64,000 nt of DNA from Chitinophagaceae bacterium (GCA_014379345.1 JACMLY010000052.1:1-64000), one strand, 5' to 3'; shown: positions 26,284 to 35,376, counted from the first letter of the stretch. The notes: generated by a model from the sequence alone, not told the origin. Program-made: numbers and translations.

Positions 26284-26982
26284 TTATTTAATTTTCCCCA
26301 GTCGTGCCAGGTATTTATCGATTTCAATTCCGCGTTGAGTGGAAGGATATTTTTGCTTGATAATGGAATACATTTCCGTAGCCTCATTGTTTTTTCCCAT
26401 GGTTTCGTATAGTAAGCCGGCCCGGAATAAATATTCTGGTGAGTTAATGTTATCCGCTTCAAATATTGTCCCTGCTTTTTTATAACTATCCGCAGCATCA
26501 TTCTTTTTTCCCGTTTCAGCGTAAGCATCTCCCAATAATCCAGCAGTTCTGACCTGCAACAATTCATCACCGGTTGAAAACTCCTTCAATTGTTTTATTG
26601 CATTATTAAAATCTCCCATCTTCATATAGCAGGAACCGGCATAAAACCGGGAAAGATTGCCTGCTTTTGTGCCACCATATTTTGAAATGATCTTTAAAAA
26701 GCCCTGGTTGGCACCGCTTCCGTTTAAAGCCAGCCTAACGGAGTCCGCACGATAGAATTCTTCTGCTCTCCACATTGCTTCAGAAGCTTTTTGTTCTTCA
26801 GGACCTTTGAAGTAGTTTTCATACATTATGTAGCCACCGATCAGCAACACAATAGCAGCAAATCCATATACTATGTATTTACTATTCTTGTTCCAGAACT
26901 GCTGGGCCTTTTCTACCCGTGGTTCTGTAGGGGTTGTTGTAGCCGGTGTATTCTCTATTACATTCTTCACTTCTGTCGCCAT
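26284..26982 (-). CDS. Membrane-anchored TPR protein
   Basis: 232 residues. The N-terminal cytoplasmic tail leads into one membrane helix, YIVYGFAAIVLLIGGYIMYE (about 35-54), and then TPR repeats, for example AGSCYMKMGDFNNAIKQLKE and AGLLYETMGKNNEATEMYS. The arrangement matches YfgM/BamD-like scaffold proteins. It heads a leftward group with ribH and the LutA-like gene. Linkage of a TPR protein to ribH is common in Bacteroidota, but the reason is not known to me. Confidence 0.85.
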   Translation of the reverse strand: MATEVKNVIENTPATTTPTEPRVEKAQQFWNKNSKYIVYGFAAIVLLIGGYIMYENYFKGPEEQKASEAMWRAEEFYRADSVRLALNGSGANQGFLKIISKYGGTKAGNLSRFYAGSCYMKMGDFNNAIKQLKEFSTGDELLQVRTAGLLGDAYAETGKKNDAADSYKKAGTIFEADNINSPEYLFRAGLLYETMGKNNEATEMYSIIKQKYPSTQRGIEIDKYLARLGKIK

Positions 26983-26999
26983 ATCAAACTTTTTTTTAC

Positions 27000-27035
27000 A
27001 CGAATTTTCGCGAATTGAGGCTAATTAACGCGAAT
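27000..27035. repeat. Short CGAATT word repeat
   Basis: ACACGAATTTTCGCGAATTG and a following CTAATTAACGCGAAT form a degenerate repeat with partial self-complementarity. The words match the hairpin at 31081-31133. Confidence 0.7.
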
Positions 27036-27080
27036 AATAATTTCTTAGTTATAAAAAGATAGCTATTCACCGTTCACCAC

Positions 27081-28097
27081 CTAATCTACAATAAATGCGT
27101 AATTAGGATCCTGAACAACGTCTTTCAACACTTCATCATCATTAGGCCATGGAGATTCTTCGGCAAATTTCACAGACTCAACAACGGTATCGTTCACCCT
27201 CTTATTGATCGCGTCAATTTCTTCCTGGGTGGCGAATTTGTTTTTGAGAATGGTCGTTAATACCTGCTGAATCGGATCGCGTTGCTTATATTCTTCAACC
27301 TCTTCCTTTGTCCTGTATTTCTGCGGATCCGAAATCGAATGGCCCTTGTAGCGGTATGTTTTTAATTCAAGCAAAGTAGGTCCGCCGCCTTCTCTTGCTC
27401 TTTTTACTGCCCGCGATACGGCTTCATGAACAGATTCCGCACTCATTCCATCGATTGAATCTGCAGGCATTTCATAAGCATCAGCCAACTTGTAGATATC
27501 GACTACATTACTGGTGCGTTCTACCGAAGTACCCATTGCATAATTGTTGTTTTCACAAATAAATATCACTGGTAGTTTCCAGGTCATCGCAATATTGAAT
27601 ACTTCGTGTAACATCCCCTGCCTGGCTGCACCGTCACCGAAAAATGTCAATGATACATTGTCGGTACCTTTGTACTTTTCGGCAAATGCGAGACCCGCCC
27701 CCGTTCCAATCTGTGCCCCTACAATTCCATGGCCTCCGAAAAAAGCCACGTCCTTGCCAAAAAAGTGCATGCTGCCACCCTTTCCTTTTGCACAACCTGT
27801 AGCCTTGCCATACAACTCAGCCATGCAGCTATTGGCGCTGACTCCTTTAGCCAGTGCCAGCCCATGATCACGGTAAGCCGTTATAAAAGGATCCTGGATC
27901 CGGGTAGCCGTCATGCATCCGGCCGCGATCGCTTCCTGCCCGATATAAGCATGGAAGAAGCCACGGATCTTTCCTTCCATTTTATATTTTTCCTCCGCCA
28001 TCAATTCAAACTGCCGGATCATTTGCATTAGCTCGTACCAGTACAGATAAGTTTCTCGGGAGAATTTAGTGGCCACTGTAAAAATTTTGAGCCGCAA
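27081..28097 (-). CDS. pdhA: Pyruvate dehydrogenase E1 component, alpha subunit
   Basis: 338 residues, right for the alpha subunit of the heterotetrameric E1, which decarboxylates pyruvate using thiamine diphosphate. The ThDP motif is GDGAARQGMLHEVFNIAMTW followed by CENNNYAMGTS. Phosphorylation-loop-like sequence YRYKGHSISDPQKYRTKEEV and the opening YIGQEAIAAGC also fit. The first residues (MRLKIFT) may be untranslated: a GTG seven codons on (VATKFSRETY) is an alternative start. The beta subunit is not adjacent. A 196-bp divergent gap separates it from recF. Confidence 0.93.
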   Translation of the reverse strand: MRLKIFTVATKFSRETYLYWYELMQMIRQFELMAEEKYKMEGKIRGFFHAYIGQEAIAAGCMTATRIQDPFITAYRDHGLALAKGVSANSCMAELYGKATGCAKGKGGSMHFFGKDVAFFGGHGIVGAQIGTGAGLAFAEKYKGTDNVSLTFFGDGAARQGMLHEVFNIAMTWKLPVIFICENNNYAMGTSVERTSNVVDIYKLADAYEMPADSIDGMSAESVHEAVSRAVKRAREGGGPTLLELKTYRYKGHSISDPQKYRTKEEVEEYKQRDPIQQVLTTILKNKFATQEEIDAINKRVNDTVVESVKFAEESPWPNDDEVLKDVVQDPNYAFIVD

Positions 28098-28320
28098 AGA
28101 TAAGGGGGAAAATGGAATTTACTCCGGCAGATTTTAGATTTCAGGATTTTGATTATAACCGGTTACCTGCTCAGGAACAAGCATTTAACCTCCGGTAACA
28201 GTCATGCTTTAGAGCGTCGGATCATTCGGGCGTTGGTTCCAGGCGGCACCTGCTTCATCGGGGTGCACGCTCACATGTTATCCATCCCGTATCTTGCAGG
28301 CCTCATTGTGTAACAGGAAT

Positions 28321-29406
28321 TTGCTCCAACTAACCAACATATCACTTGTTCAGTTTAAAAATTACCTGCAAACCTCATTTTCCTTTAATGAACGCATTAT
28401 CGGGATCTGCGGGCCCAATGGAATTGGAAAAACCAATCTTCTCGATGGTATCTATTACCTCTGTTTTACAAAAAGTTATTTTTCGAGATTGGATTCCCAA
28501 AATACACATGCCGGACTGGAGGGTTTCAGGATTGAAGGCAGTTTTCAACTTAATAACCAACAAGAAAAAATAGTTTGCATTTTACGCGAAACCGGTCGCA
28601 AGGAATTTTTTTTAAATGACGATCTCTATGGAAAAGTTTCGCACCATATCGGAAAATTTCCCTGCGTGATCATTGCACCCGATGATGTGGAGATCATTAC
28701 TGAAGGCGGGGAAGCACGACGTCGGTTTCTTGACGCGCTGCTTTCACAACTCGATAGCTCGTACCTGCAAAACCTGATGGATTACAACAAAGTGCTGCAA
28801 CAGCGCAATAGTTATTTGAAATCGATGGCTGAAACACGCGTGCAGGATAAGAATTTATTGGAAGTATATAACCAGCAATTGATAAAGTATGGTGAGTTTA
28901 TTTTCAGGGAGCGAAAGAATTTCTTAAAAGATTTCCTTCCGGAAGTAATCAGGTTTTACCAGCAGATAGCGCAGGTAAAGGAACAAGTGGAATTGGTTTA
29001 TGAAAGTCAGTTGCAACATAGTTCATTTGAAAATTTGCTGCACCAGTTCCGTGATCGTGATCTTTTGTACCAGCGTACCCATGGAGGTGTTCATAAGGAT
29101 GAACTGTCAATGAATTTGAACGGCCAGGCTTTTAAAAGTATCGCATCGCAGGGACAAAGAAAAAGTTTGCTCTTTGCATTGAAGCTGGCAGAATTTGAAA
29201 CATTGAAGTCTGCTAAAAATTTTGCGCCCCTCCTTCTGCTGGATGATGTTTTTGAAAAGCTCGATGAAAAACGCATGCATAATCTCCTCGATTGGGTTTG
29301 TGTACAAAATGGGGGACAGATCTTCATAACAGATACACATTCTGAAAGAATACAGCATCATTTTGGTAATCTGGGTGTTTCTTATCAGTTGATCAGTTTA
29401 CCATAA
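28321..29406 (+). CDS. recF: DNA replication and repair protein RecF
   Basis: About 361 residues. RecF is an SMC-like ATPase that loads RecA at gaps with RecO and RecR. Walker A is CGPNGIGKTNLLDGIYYL, the ABC signature is SQGQRKSLLFALK near 285, and Walker B is LLLLDDVFEKLDEKR near 310. No ATG lies in the right place. I chose the TTG at 28321, giving MLQLTNISLVQFKNY, because the family begins with that strand; TTG at 28294 would add nine residues. The stop abuts a long repeat hairpin, and a DUF721 gene follows, the usual recF neighbour in this phylum. Confidence 0.93.
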   Translation: MLQLTNISLVQFKNYLQTSFSFNERIIGICGPNGIGKTNLLDGIYYLCFTKSYFSRLDSQNTHAGLEGFRIEGSFQLNNQQEKIVCILRETGRKEFFLNDDLYGKVSHHIGKFPCVIIAPDDVEIITEGGEARRRFLDALLSQLDSSYLQNLMDYNKVLQQRNSYLKSMAETRVQDKNLLEVYNQQLIKYGEFIFRERKNFLKDFLPEVIRFYQQIAQVKEQVELVYESQLQHSSFENLLHQFRDRDLLYQRTHGGVHKDELSMNLNGQAFKSIASQGQRKSLLFALKLAEFETLKSAKNFAPLLLLDDVFEKLDEKRMHNLLDWVCVQNGGQIFITDTHSERIQHHFGNLGVSYQLISLP

Positions 29407-29551
29407 AGTTTAAAGTTTAAGGTTTAAAGTTTAAAGTTGTAGGTAGGTAGTAACTTACGTCTCTATTTTAAACCTTAAACCTTAAACCTTAAACCTTAAA
29501 CCTTAAACCTTAAACCTTAAACCTTAAACCTTAAACCTTAAACCTTAAACC
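29404..29551. repeat. Hairpin with twelve perfect TTAAACC units
   Basis: The left arm (29404-29438) consists of TTTAAAG/TTTAAGG words and begins at the recF stop. The right arm has twelve uninterrupted TTAAACC heptamers at 29468-29551. The arms are complementary apart from some G/A changes. It fills the recF to DUF721 gap and ends 11 bp before the DUF721 start. Confidence 0.95.
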
Positions 29552-29562
29552 TTCTTCAAAAG

Positions 29563-29844
29563 ATGGGTACTTATTCATTAAGTGATGCATTGAAACAATT
29601 TCTTCAGAAAAGCCGATTGAAGGGATCTATTCAGGCATTGCAAATAAACGATGTTTGGGAACAGATCATGGGAAAGACGATCTCCAAGTACACCGAAAAA
29701 ATACAGATCCACGGTCATACATTATACATTACTACAACTGTTGCTCCGCTAAAACAGGAACTGCTTTATCAGAAAGAAAAAATAAAACAACGCGTGAATG
29801 AAGCCCTGGGAGAAAATGTTATCAAAGAGGTGGTGATACACTAA
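29563..29844 (+). CDS. DUF721 protein, DciA-like
   Basis: 93 residues. DUF721 includes DciA, the helicase loader of bacteria that lack DnaC. The N-terminal part (LSDALKQFLQKSRLKGSIQA) and NDVWEQIMGKTISKYTEKI match the family, followed by a KH-like beta-alpha core (LYITTTVAPLKQELLYQKEK) and the usual VIKEVVIH end. Being downstream of recF supports a replication role. The twelve-unit TTAAACC array occupies its immediate upstream region and could affect translation. Confidence 0.88.
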   Translation: MGTYSLSDALKQFLQKSRLKGSIQALQINDVWEQIMGKTISKYTEKIQIHGHTLYITTTVAPLKQELLYQKEKIKQRVNEALGENVIKEVVIH

Positions 29845-29951
29845 TGAATACAGAAAACAGAATACAGGAGTTATAATAAATTGGTGTCTCAGCGACTCAT
29901 ATTAATAAGACACTCATCCTCTCATTTCAAACTCAATTCATGGGTTAACAA

Positions 29952-30067
29952 ATTCTATGTTCTTTTTATGTTCCTATGATTCTATGTGGTAAAAAAATCT
30001 TACGCAGTTTTGAAACTGTCCATGTAGAGTCAATTTACCACATAAGAACTTATAAAGAACATAGAAG
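29952..30067. repeat. CTATGT hairpin element, copy A
   Basis: The left arm (about 29952-29992) carries TTCTATGT and CTATGATTCTATGTGGTAAA, and the right arm (30035-30067) carries TTTACCACATAAGAAC and AAGAACATAGAA. The central segment with CAGTTTTGAAACTG and CCATGTA is shared with copy B at 38084-38202. It lies between the convergent DUF721 and SMP-30-like genes. Confidence 0.9.
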
Positions 30068-30106
30068 AAATTATTTTCTGGCGCAGTTCATTTTCACATT
30101 TGCTAA

Positions 30107-31006
30107 TTATCTCCCCGCAACATCTATACGGAACTTTTCCATTCCTTTTCTGTCCTGCAATGTCACAAAACAGGTTTTATAATCTTTCCCACCAAAGGTA
30201 ATATTGCTGACATCCTTTCCCTTTAATTGCACTTCCTGAATTTGTTTTCCATCAGGTGCGTAAATAGCAATCGTTCCCTTCCCGTACCGGGTAACATAGA
30301 GGTTGCCTTTGCTGTCGGTTTTCATCCCATCAAACCCAAAATCATTAACGGTTGCAAAAATGCGTTGACCTGAAAGATTGCCTTTTTCATCCACATCAAA
30401 AGACCAGATCTTTTTTTGAACGCTTTCATTCACGTATAATATTTTCTCATCGGGACTGAGGCAAATCCCGTTCGTAGTTCCCATATTCGCTTTTACAAGG
30501 ATGGCTTTTTTATCCGTTCCTATTTTCCATATCTGTCCGCTTTGTTTTTGCCAGTTGGGATCCGACGCAAATATGATCCCCTTTCTGTTAATGCATAAAT
30601 CATTTGGTTGATTGAAATCAACATTATGGCAGTACACAGAAACCGCTTTTGTTTCGGTATCCACTTCAAGTATATTGTGACCCGTGAAATCGGCTACCAG
30701 CATATTTCCCTCTGCGTTGAATTGAATGCTGTTGCCGATGCTTTTATCAGGTAGTGTTACGAACAACTCCGGTTTTCCATCCGGATGTACCAGCCCGATC
30801 GTTCCATCCTTCAGGTAATTGACAACAAACAATCTTCCATTTTTATCAACCGCAGGACCTTCAATATTCCGTGAAAATAAATTCTCTGCCGTGTGATCGG
30901 CGGCCCTGAATAATGATTTAGAGAATTCTTTTTCGGGATTCAATTTCCTGTTACAGGCATAAAAAATCGCTATTGTCATCACTAAAAACAGGAAATTTTT
31001 TTTCAT
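30107..31006 (-). CDS. SMP-30/gluconolactonase-like beta-propeller lipoprotein
   Basis: 299 residues. The signal ends in AIFYAC near residue 18, so it is probably lipidated. Repeated blades (GPAVDKNGRLFVVNYLKDG, DLCINRKGIIFASDPNW, GICLSPDEKILYVNES, GMKTDSKGNLYVTRYGKG) give a six-bladed propeller like gluconolactonase, with NDL and DSKGN metal-site residues. It may hydrolyse a lactone or ester outside the cytoplasm. Substrate unknown. It converges with the DUF721 gene. Confidence 0.85.
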   Translation of the reverse strand: MKKNFLFLVMTIAIFYACNRKLNPEKEFSKSLFRAADHTAENLFSRNIEGPAVDKNGRLFVVNYLKDGTIGLVHPDGKPELFVTLPDKSIGNSIQFNAEGNMLVADFTGHNILEVDTETKAVSVYCHNVDFNQPNDLCINRKGIIFASDPNWQKQSGQIWKIGTDKKAILVKANMGTTNGICLSPDEKILYVNESVQKKIWSFDVDEKGNLSGQRIFATVNDFGFDGMKTDSKGNLYVTRYGKGTIAIYAPDGKQIQEVQLKGKDVSNITFGGKDYKTCFVTLQDRKGMEKFRIDVAGR

Positions 31007-31080
31007 ATATCTTAATAATTAGTATGATGGCCAAGATACAGGTTTGACCATTGACAACCTGATTTGCGAGAGATTTTTGC

Positions 31081-31133
31081 CACGAATTTCACGAATTGAC
31101 ACGAATTGGAATTCGCGGTAATTCGTGAAATCC
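31081..31133. repeat. CACGAATT word hairpin
   Basis: CACGAATTTCACGAATTGAC on the left and AATTCGCGGTAATTCGTGAAA on the right form an imperfect inverted repeat. It lies 10 bp before the stop of the ABC permease gene and matches the word of 27000-27035. Confidence 0.9.
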
Positions 31134-31143
31134 TGACAAAGAA

Positions 31144-32190
31144 TTATTCTAATCTAATGCGTGGATCTACGAGACCGTATAAGAGATCGGCAATCATATT
31201 TACAGCAATAAAAAAGAAGGAGGATATCAGCACTGAACCCATCACCACGGGAAAATCAAGTTTTTCCAACGCATCTACTGTCACTTTCCCGATACCTTTC
31301 CACCCGAAAATATATTCTACAAAAAAAGCACCTGCAAGAAGTTCTGCAAACCATCCGGTGATAGCTGTGATCACAGGGTTCAAAGCATTTCTCAGCGAAT
31401 GTTTCCAGATCACGGATCTCTTACTAAGACCTTTTGCGTATGCGGTGCGGATATAATCCTGGTTCAATACGTCAAGCATAGAACTCCTGGTTAATTGGGT
31501 GATGATTGCCAATGGCCTTATCCCTAGAGTAATGGCCGGAAGGATCAGGTTTTGCAACTGCAACTGCCTTCCGGCAAAAGGATCCGTATCATACAGGCTG
31601 CCGGTCATGTGTAAACCTGTGTAATCACTCAATACAAAACCAAAAACATAAGCAATCACAATGCCCATGAAAAAAGAAGGCGCTGAAATCCCCAATATGC
31701 TGGTGAAAACGGCGGATGTATCCATCCAGGTGTTTCTTTTTACCGCCGCCAATACGCCCAGTGGAATTCCTATCAGCGTGGCAATCAGGATGGCAGAAAA
31801 TGCAAGCAGTACGGTGCCGGGAAGGGCTTCCATTAAAATATCCCACACATCACGTTTCGATTGATAAGATCGTCTTAAGTAAGGGGTCTTAATAGCCAGT
31901 TTATTTTCTCCACCGATGAAGATGCCCTTTAATTTTTTTGTGTTTATTTCTTCCTTTGAATGAAAAGCAATCGGAGACACGTCATTGATGTATAAAAAAA
32001 ACTGTTTCCACCTGGGTTGGTCAAGGTATAATTCTTTGCGGATATTTTCCTGCGTGGCCGCATCCGCTGTTTGTCCCATGATCAGCCTCGATGGATCCCC
32101 AAATCCCTGGAACAAAAAGAACACAACGATCACCACACCGATCATGACGAGTATGCCATATAAAAAACGTCTGGTGAAATATTTAATCAT
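31144..32190 (-). CDS. ABC transporter permease, OppB/DppB type
   Basis: 348 residues with about six membrane helices. The N-terminal helix, RRFLYGILVMIGVVIVVFFL, is typical for the B permease of peptide or nickel importers, and the cytoplasmic EAA-like loop reads IRTAYAKGLSKRSVIWKHSL. A periplasmic insert (about residues 60-115) is longer than in E. coli OppB. The partner permease C, ATPases and binding protein are not adjacent, so it is either scattered or an orphan. The start lies directly at the arm of a repeat hairpin (32191). Confidence 0.92.
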   Translation of the reverse strand: MIKYFTRRFLYGILVMIGVVIVVFFLFQGFGDPSRLIMGQTADAATQENIRKELYLDQPRWKQFFLYINDVSPIAFHSKEEINTKKLKGIFIGGENKLAIKTPYLRRSYQSKRDVWDILMEALPGTVLLAFSAILIATLIGIPLGVLAAVKRNTWMDTSAVFTSILGISAPSFFMGIVIAYVFGFVLSDYTGLHMTGSLYDTDPFAGRQLQLQNLILPAITLGIRPLAIITQLTRSSMLDVLNQDYIRTAYAKGLSKRSVIWKHSLRNALNPVITAITGWFAELLAGAFFVEYIFGWKGIGKVTVDALEKLDFPVVMGSVLISSFFFIAVNMIADLLYGLVDPRIRLE

Positions 32191-32322
32191 GGTTGTAAGG
32201 TGGACGGTGTGGGATATAGGGTTAAAGGTTGTACAAGAGAATGGGTTGATCTACATAACGATAGAATAGTTTTAGCCTAAACCCTCTACCCTACACCTTA
32301 TACCTTCCCTTATACCTTACAA
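32191..32322. repeat. Imperfect hairpin of GTAAGGT/GGGTT words
   Basis: The left arm (32191-32230) contains TTGTAAGGT, GGTGTGGGATATAGGGTTAA; the right arm (32274-32322) contains CCCTCTACCCTACACC and ACCTTACAAG. The two are complementary with several mismatches. The right end supplies the last Leu codon and TAA stop of the DoxX-like gene (read on the other strand as CTTGTAAGG). Confidence 0.85.
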
Positions 32323-33435
32323 GTTATTCATAAAGCGAATTGCCTGTTCAAAATCGGCATATCCCCATTTTTTTATGATCGTTCCTTTTCTTACAAGGTA
32401 CAAAGTTGGATTGGTCCGCGCTGCCGTTTTAATGGCCGTCGCATCACATCGAAGCGGCGTAAACTCAAGAAATGCTGGTGGCGGATCGTTACGCAATTCA
32501 TCTATCGGAATATTAGTCACTAAAAAACCCGGAATGTTCTTTTGTTCCGCCTGTTTCATAACCATGCTCAATATCTCTGTCCATTCCCGTTCTTTATAAT
32601 CATTTTTCAGAAATAAAAATAACAGATCCCCTTCTTCATTCAGCAGCGCCTGCGTTGTATCGTTCCCGTAAATCGATTGCAATGAAAAATCTTTGATGGA
32701 AGATTCTGCATTTCCTTTCCTGATCAATTTATCATAGCGCCTGATGAATGTGTAGGTTGAATCGTTGAAGTCATTGGGAAATTTATCCGCAGTGAATTCT
32801 ACCTGTTTCCCCCTGGATTCATATACAAAACTGATAACGGTGCTATCGGGGATAGCTCCCGCAGGTATTTTCATCTTTTCAGAAATATTGTTTCCAACTT
32901 TATATGGTAAGCAATCCAAAACCGGCAAATGCTGCAAAACATACCATTGTAAGGAAAATGAAAAAATCGCGGTAAAAAATAAGACGAGCAAACTATTGCG
33001 GATTTGTAACGCCGGTGTTATCCGTTCCCTAAAAATAAATATAAACCCGATCAAAACGAGCAAGAGAAGGTCTTTCAGAAAGGATTGATTTGCCTGCAAA
33101 GGGATGCAATCTCCAAAGCAACCGCATTCTTTGATCTTTCCGGAGAAAAGAGCATAGCCCGTGAGAAAAGTGAAGAAAAGGATGAGCAATAATAATAGCC
33201 AGCTGAACAGGCGCATCCGCCACCCTACCAGAACCGCAACTCCCGCAATAATTTCAAAGGCAATCATGAGCACGGAAAAAGCAAGAGTATAATCGTTCAG
33301 GGTATGCCAGCCCCAGACTTCAAAAAATTCCTGCATTTTGTAGCTGAGACCCAAAGGGTCATTGGCTTTAATAAGACCAGAGAAGATGAACAATATCCCC
33401 ACAATAGCACGGCTTAAAATAAGCAAACCCTTCAT
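32317..33435 (-). CDS. BT_3928-like DoxX/MauE-type membrane protein
   Basis: 372 residues. The first 160 or so hold four membrane helices of the DoxX/MauE type (LLILSRAIVGILFIFSGLIK onwards) with a cysteine-bearing loop, IKECGCFGDCIPL, near 105, often linked to thiol redox work. A periplasmic thioredoxin-like region follows (about 230-372), but no CXXC is seen there: SLQSIYGNDT, LFLFLKNDYKEREW, PTLYLVRKGTIIKKWGY. This matches the Bacteroidota BT_3928 group. It lies next to DUF1599 and folP as usual. Its 3' end is inside a repeat. Confidence 0.85.
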   Translation of the reverse strand: MKGLLILSRAIVGILFIFSGLIKANDPLGLSYKMQEFFEVWGWHTLNDYTLAFSVLMIAFEIIAGVAVLVGWRMRLFSWLLLLLILFFTFLTGYALFSGKIKECGCFGDCIPLQANQSFLKDLLLLVLIGFIFIFRERITPALQIRNSLLVLFFTAIFSFSLQWYVLQHLPVLDCLPYKVGNNISEKMKIPAGAIPDSTVISFVYESRGKQVEFTADKFPNDFNDSTYTFIRRYDKLIRKGNAESSIKDFSLQSIYGNDTTQALLNEEGDLLFLFLKNDYKEREWTEILSMVMKQAEQKNIPGFLVTNIPIDELRNDPPPAFLEFTPLRCDATAIKTAARTNPTLYLVRKGTIIKKWGYADFEQAIRFMNNL

Positions 33436-33712
33436 GAAAAATTTTTAATTATCAATATAAGTATCCTGTTATAAAACTATCTATGCTGTTGCTTTCTTCA
33501 TCGATGATCAACTGCCTTACTAAATTTAGGTACAGTTTCTTTTGTTCGTTTGACACATAGGTTCTGGTGAAAAGTCTTGTCGTTGAGAATACCAATACGT
33601 TGAATACGCTGCGTAGCCAACAATTCTTGCATATTTGACGTCCAAAATAAGTGCCTTCATAATTTAGCGTTCTGAATATCCTATTGATGTTCTTATAAAT
33701 TTATGCGTACAG
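33436..33712. other. Gap without a supported gene
   Basis: About 280 bp upstream of the DoxX-like gene and downstream of DUF1599. It has no convincing ORF. A TTTATG/CATAAA-like AT-rich stretch near 33690 could be promoter sequence, but I cannot place boxes. Confidence 0.4.
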
Positions 33713-33741
33713 CAAGGTCAGACTGGAACGGTCAGACCTTG
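33713..33741. repeat. GGTCAGAC palindromic element, copy A
   Basis: CAAGGTC (33713-33719) and GACCTTG (33735-33741) are the ends of a palindrome that also holds GGTCAGAC twice. Read on the minus strand it supplies the final Val codon (GTC) and TGA stop of the DUF1599 gene. A second copy ends the glycosyltransferase gene at 52855-52877, with 19 of 23 bases identical. Confidence 0.9.
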
Positions 33742-34283
33742 TGGACGCCTTCTTCTATCAATATCAACGCGAATAGTGAATAATTAATTATATCTATAAA
33801 GTTTGCATCGATGCCTTCGCTGATCAGTGTTTTTCCTTCATTGAGCAATATCTGCCTAATACGCAAAAGCTTCATCAGAATCAGGTCTGTAAAACTTTGC
33901 TGGCTCATTTCACGCCAGGCTTCGCCGTAATCATGATTCTTGGCGAGCATGGTATTCTTTGCATCCTGCATTTTCAATTCATATAACCTGCTAACCTCTT
34001 CCACGGAAAGGTCTTCAATTTTATCATTTGAAAAATCCAATTGTATCAAACCGATTATTCCGTAATTCACTATTCCCCTGAATTCACTGGCAATGTCATC
34101 CCCTACCCTTTGTTCACCTTTTTCCTGGATGGTACGGATCCGCTGGGCCTTGATGAAGATCTGGTCGACCACCGAAATTGGCCGGAGAACCCGCCAGGAA
34201 GTACCATAGTCACGGGTTTTATTAACAAATATCTCTTTGCATGATCGGATGGTGTTTTCATACTGATGCTCGGTGTTCGTCAT
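33732..34283 (-). CDS. DUF1599 protein
   Basis: 183 residues made of two similar halves. Each half contains a DYG motif: NKTRDYGTSWRVLRP near 22 and AKNHDYGEAWREMSQQSF near 115, with helical regions VDQIFIKAQRIRTIQEKG and TDLILMKLLRIRQILLNEGK. This is the internal duplication of DUF1599, perhaps distantly related to MazG-like all-helical nucleotide hydrolases, but the activity is not known to me. It is divergent from folP with only a 45-bp gap. The last codon and stop fall in a palindromic repeat. Confidence 0.88.
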   Translation of the reverse strand: MTNTEHQYENTIRSCKEIFVNKTRDYGTSWRVLRPISVVDQIFIKAQRIRTIQEKGEQRVGDDIASEFRGIVNYGIIGLIQLDFSNDKIEDLSVEEVSRLYELKMQDAKNTMLAKNHDYGEAWREMSQQSFTDLILMKLLRIRQILLNEGKTLISEGIDANFIDIINYSLFALILIEEGVHKV

Positions 34284-34328
34284 ACTGGCCGCTACTTTTA
34301 ATATACTTTTGATTGGAATAATTTAATA

Positions 34329-35183
34329 ATGGCCAAAAATAACTCAAACCATAGAATCTTCACATTGAATTGTAAAGGCAGATTGATTGTCATTGACAGT
34401 CCCCTGGTCATGGGTATTATTAATATCACACCGGATTCGTTCTACAAAGGCAGCCGGTTCAGCCATCAGACATTGATACTGAAACAAGTTGAAAAAATGC
34501 TTCGCGATGGTGCCGATATGATTGATATTGGCGGACAAAGCACCAGACCCGGAAGCGAAAGAGTTGAGGTTGATCAGGAACTTTTAAGAGTGATGCCGGC
34601 TATGGAATCAGTAATACAAGAATTTCCGAATGCTATTTTCTCGATCGATACTTTTTACTCCAGGGTTGCTTCAGAAGCGGTGGCTGCAGGAGCCTCAATA
34701 GTAAATGATACCAGTGGTGGCGGTATCGATCGGGATATGTTACAGGTTGTGGCAGCACTGGAAACACCTTATATATGCATGCACGCGCAGGGAACTCCCG
34801 ATACCATGCAACAGAAACCATTCTATGAAAACCTGACCGGGGAGATACTTGATTTTTTTATTCAAAAAACAGAAGCCTGCCGGCTGGCCGGCATTAAAGA
34901 TATCATCATCGACCCTGGATTCGGATTTGGTAAAACAATCCGTCACAATTTCGAATTATTACAAACCCTGGCTGTTTTTAAAATGCTTGACAAACCCCTC
35001 CTGATAGGTATATCGAGGAAATCTACTATTTATAAAACGTTAAACATTACTTCTGATGAAGCACTAAATGGCACCACTGTACTCAATACAATTGGCCTTT
35101 TAAATGGGGCGGATATCCTTAGAGTACATGATGTTAAAGAAGCCAGGGAAACTATTTTACTGTACCGGGAATACATCCGGTAG
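34329..35183 (+). CDS. folP: Dihydropteroate synthase
   Basis: 284 residues. It joins p-aminobenzoate to the pterin diphosphate in folate synthesis and is the sulfonamide target. Motifs in order: VMGIINITPDSFYKGSR near 27, DIGGQSTRPGSERV near 68, SIDTFYSRVASEA near 105, IVNDTSGG near 124, DPGFGFGKTIRHN near 200 and GISRKSTIYK near 232, all intact. Start ATG at 34329. The 3' side has a hairpin that belongs to the opposite gene. Its head-to-head partner is DUF1599. Confidence 0.97.
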   Translation: MAKNNSNHRIFTLNCKGRLIVIDSPLVMGIINITPDSFYKGSRFSHQTLILKQVEKMLRDGADMIDIGGQSTRPGSERVEVDQELLRVMPAMESVIQEFPNAIFSIDTFYSRVASEAVAAGASIVNDTSGGGIDRDMLQVVAALETPYICMHAQGTPDTMQQKPFYENLTGEILDFFIQKTEACRLAGIKDIIIDPGFGFGKTIRHNFELLQTLAVFKMLDKPLLIGISRKSTIYKTLNITSDEALNGTTVLNTIGLLNGADILRVHDVKEARETILLYREYIR

Positions 35184-35301
35184 TTCCCCCGCCTTGTTAG
35201 TTTCAATTTTGCAGAAATATAATCGCATTCGTTTTCATAATAACACGAAAGTGAATGGGAAAATGCGTAGATAAGTGATCCATTCAAAATCCTGCACAAA
35301 T

Positions 35302-35346
35302 AAAAAACGCAGGGCTGCTTGCTTAAAACACATGCTGCCCTGCGTT
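35302..35346 (-). terminator. Terminator of the FKBP gene
   Basis: AACGCAGGGC and GCCCTGCGTT (35306-35346) form a 10-bp stem with a long loop. On the minus strand a run of T follows (35302-35307), so it terminates the leftward FKBP gene. Confidence 0.75.
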
Positions 35347-35376
35347 GAAATATTGTGTCAAGAATGAGGAGTATAC

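Noticed and set aside
28190-28275. Tiny minus-strand reading frame in the pdhA/recF gap
   Set aside because: About 21 codons from a GTG with a plausible-looking peptide, but too short and unsupported by any family.
29468-29551. Twelve TTAAACC units as a CRISPR array or telomere-like DNA
   Set aside because: There are no spacers between units, so it is not CRISPR. The heptamer resembles telomere repeats only by length and composition and lies inside a gene cluster.
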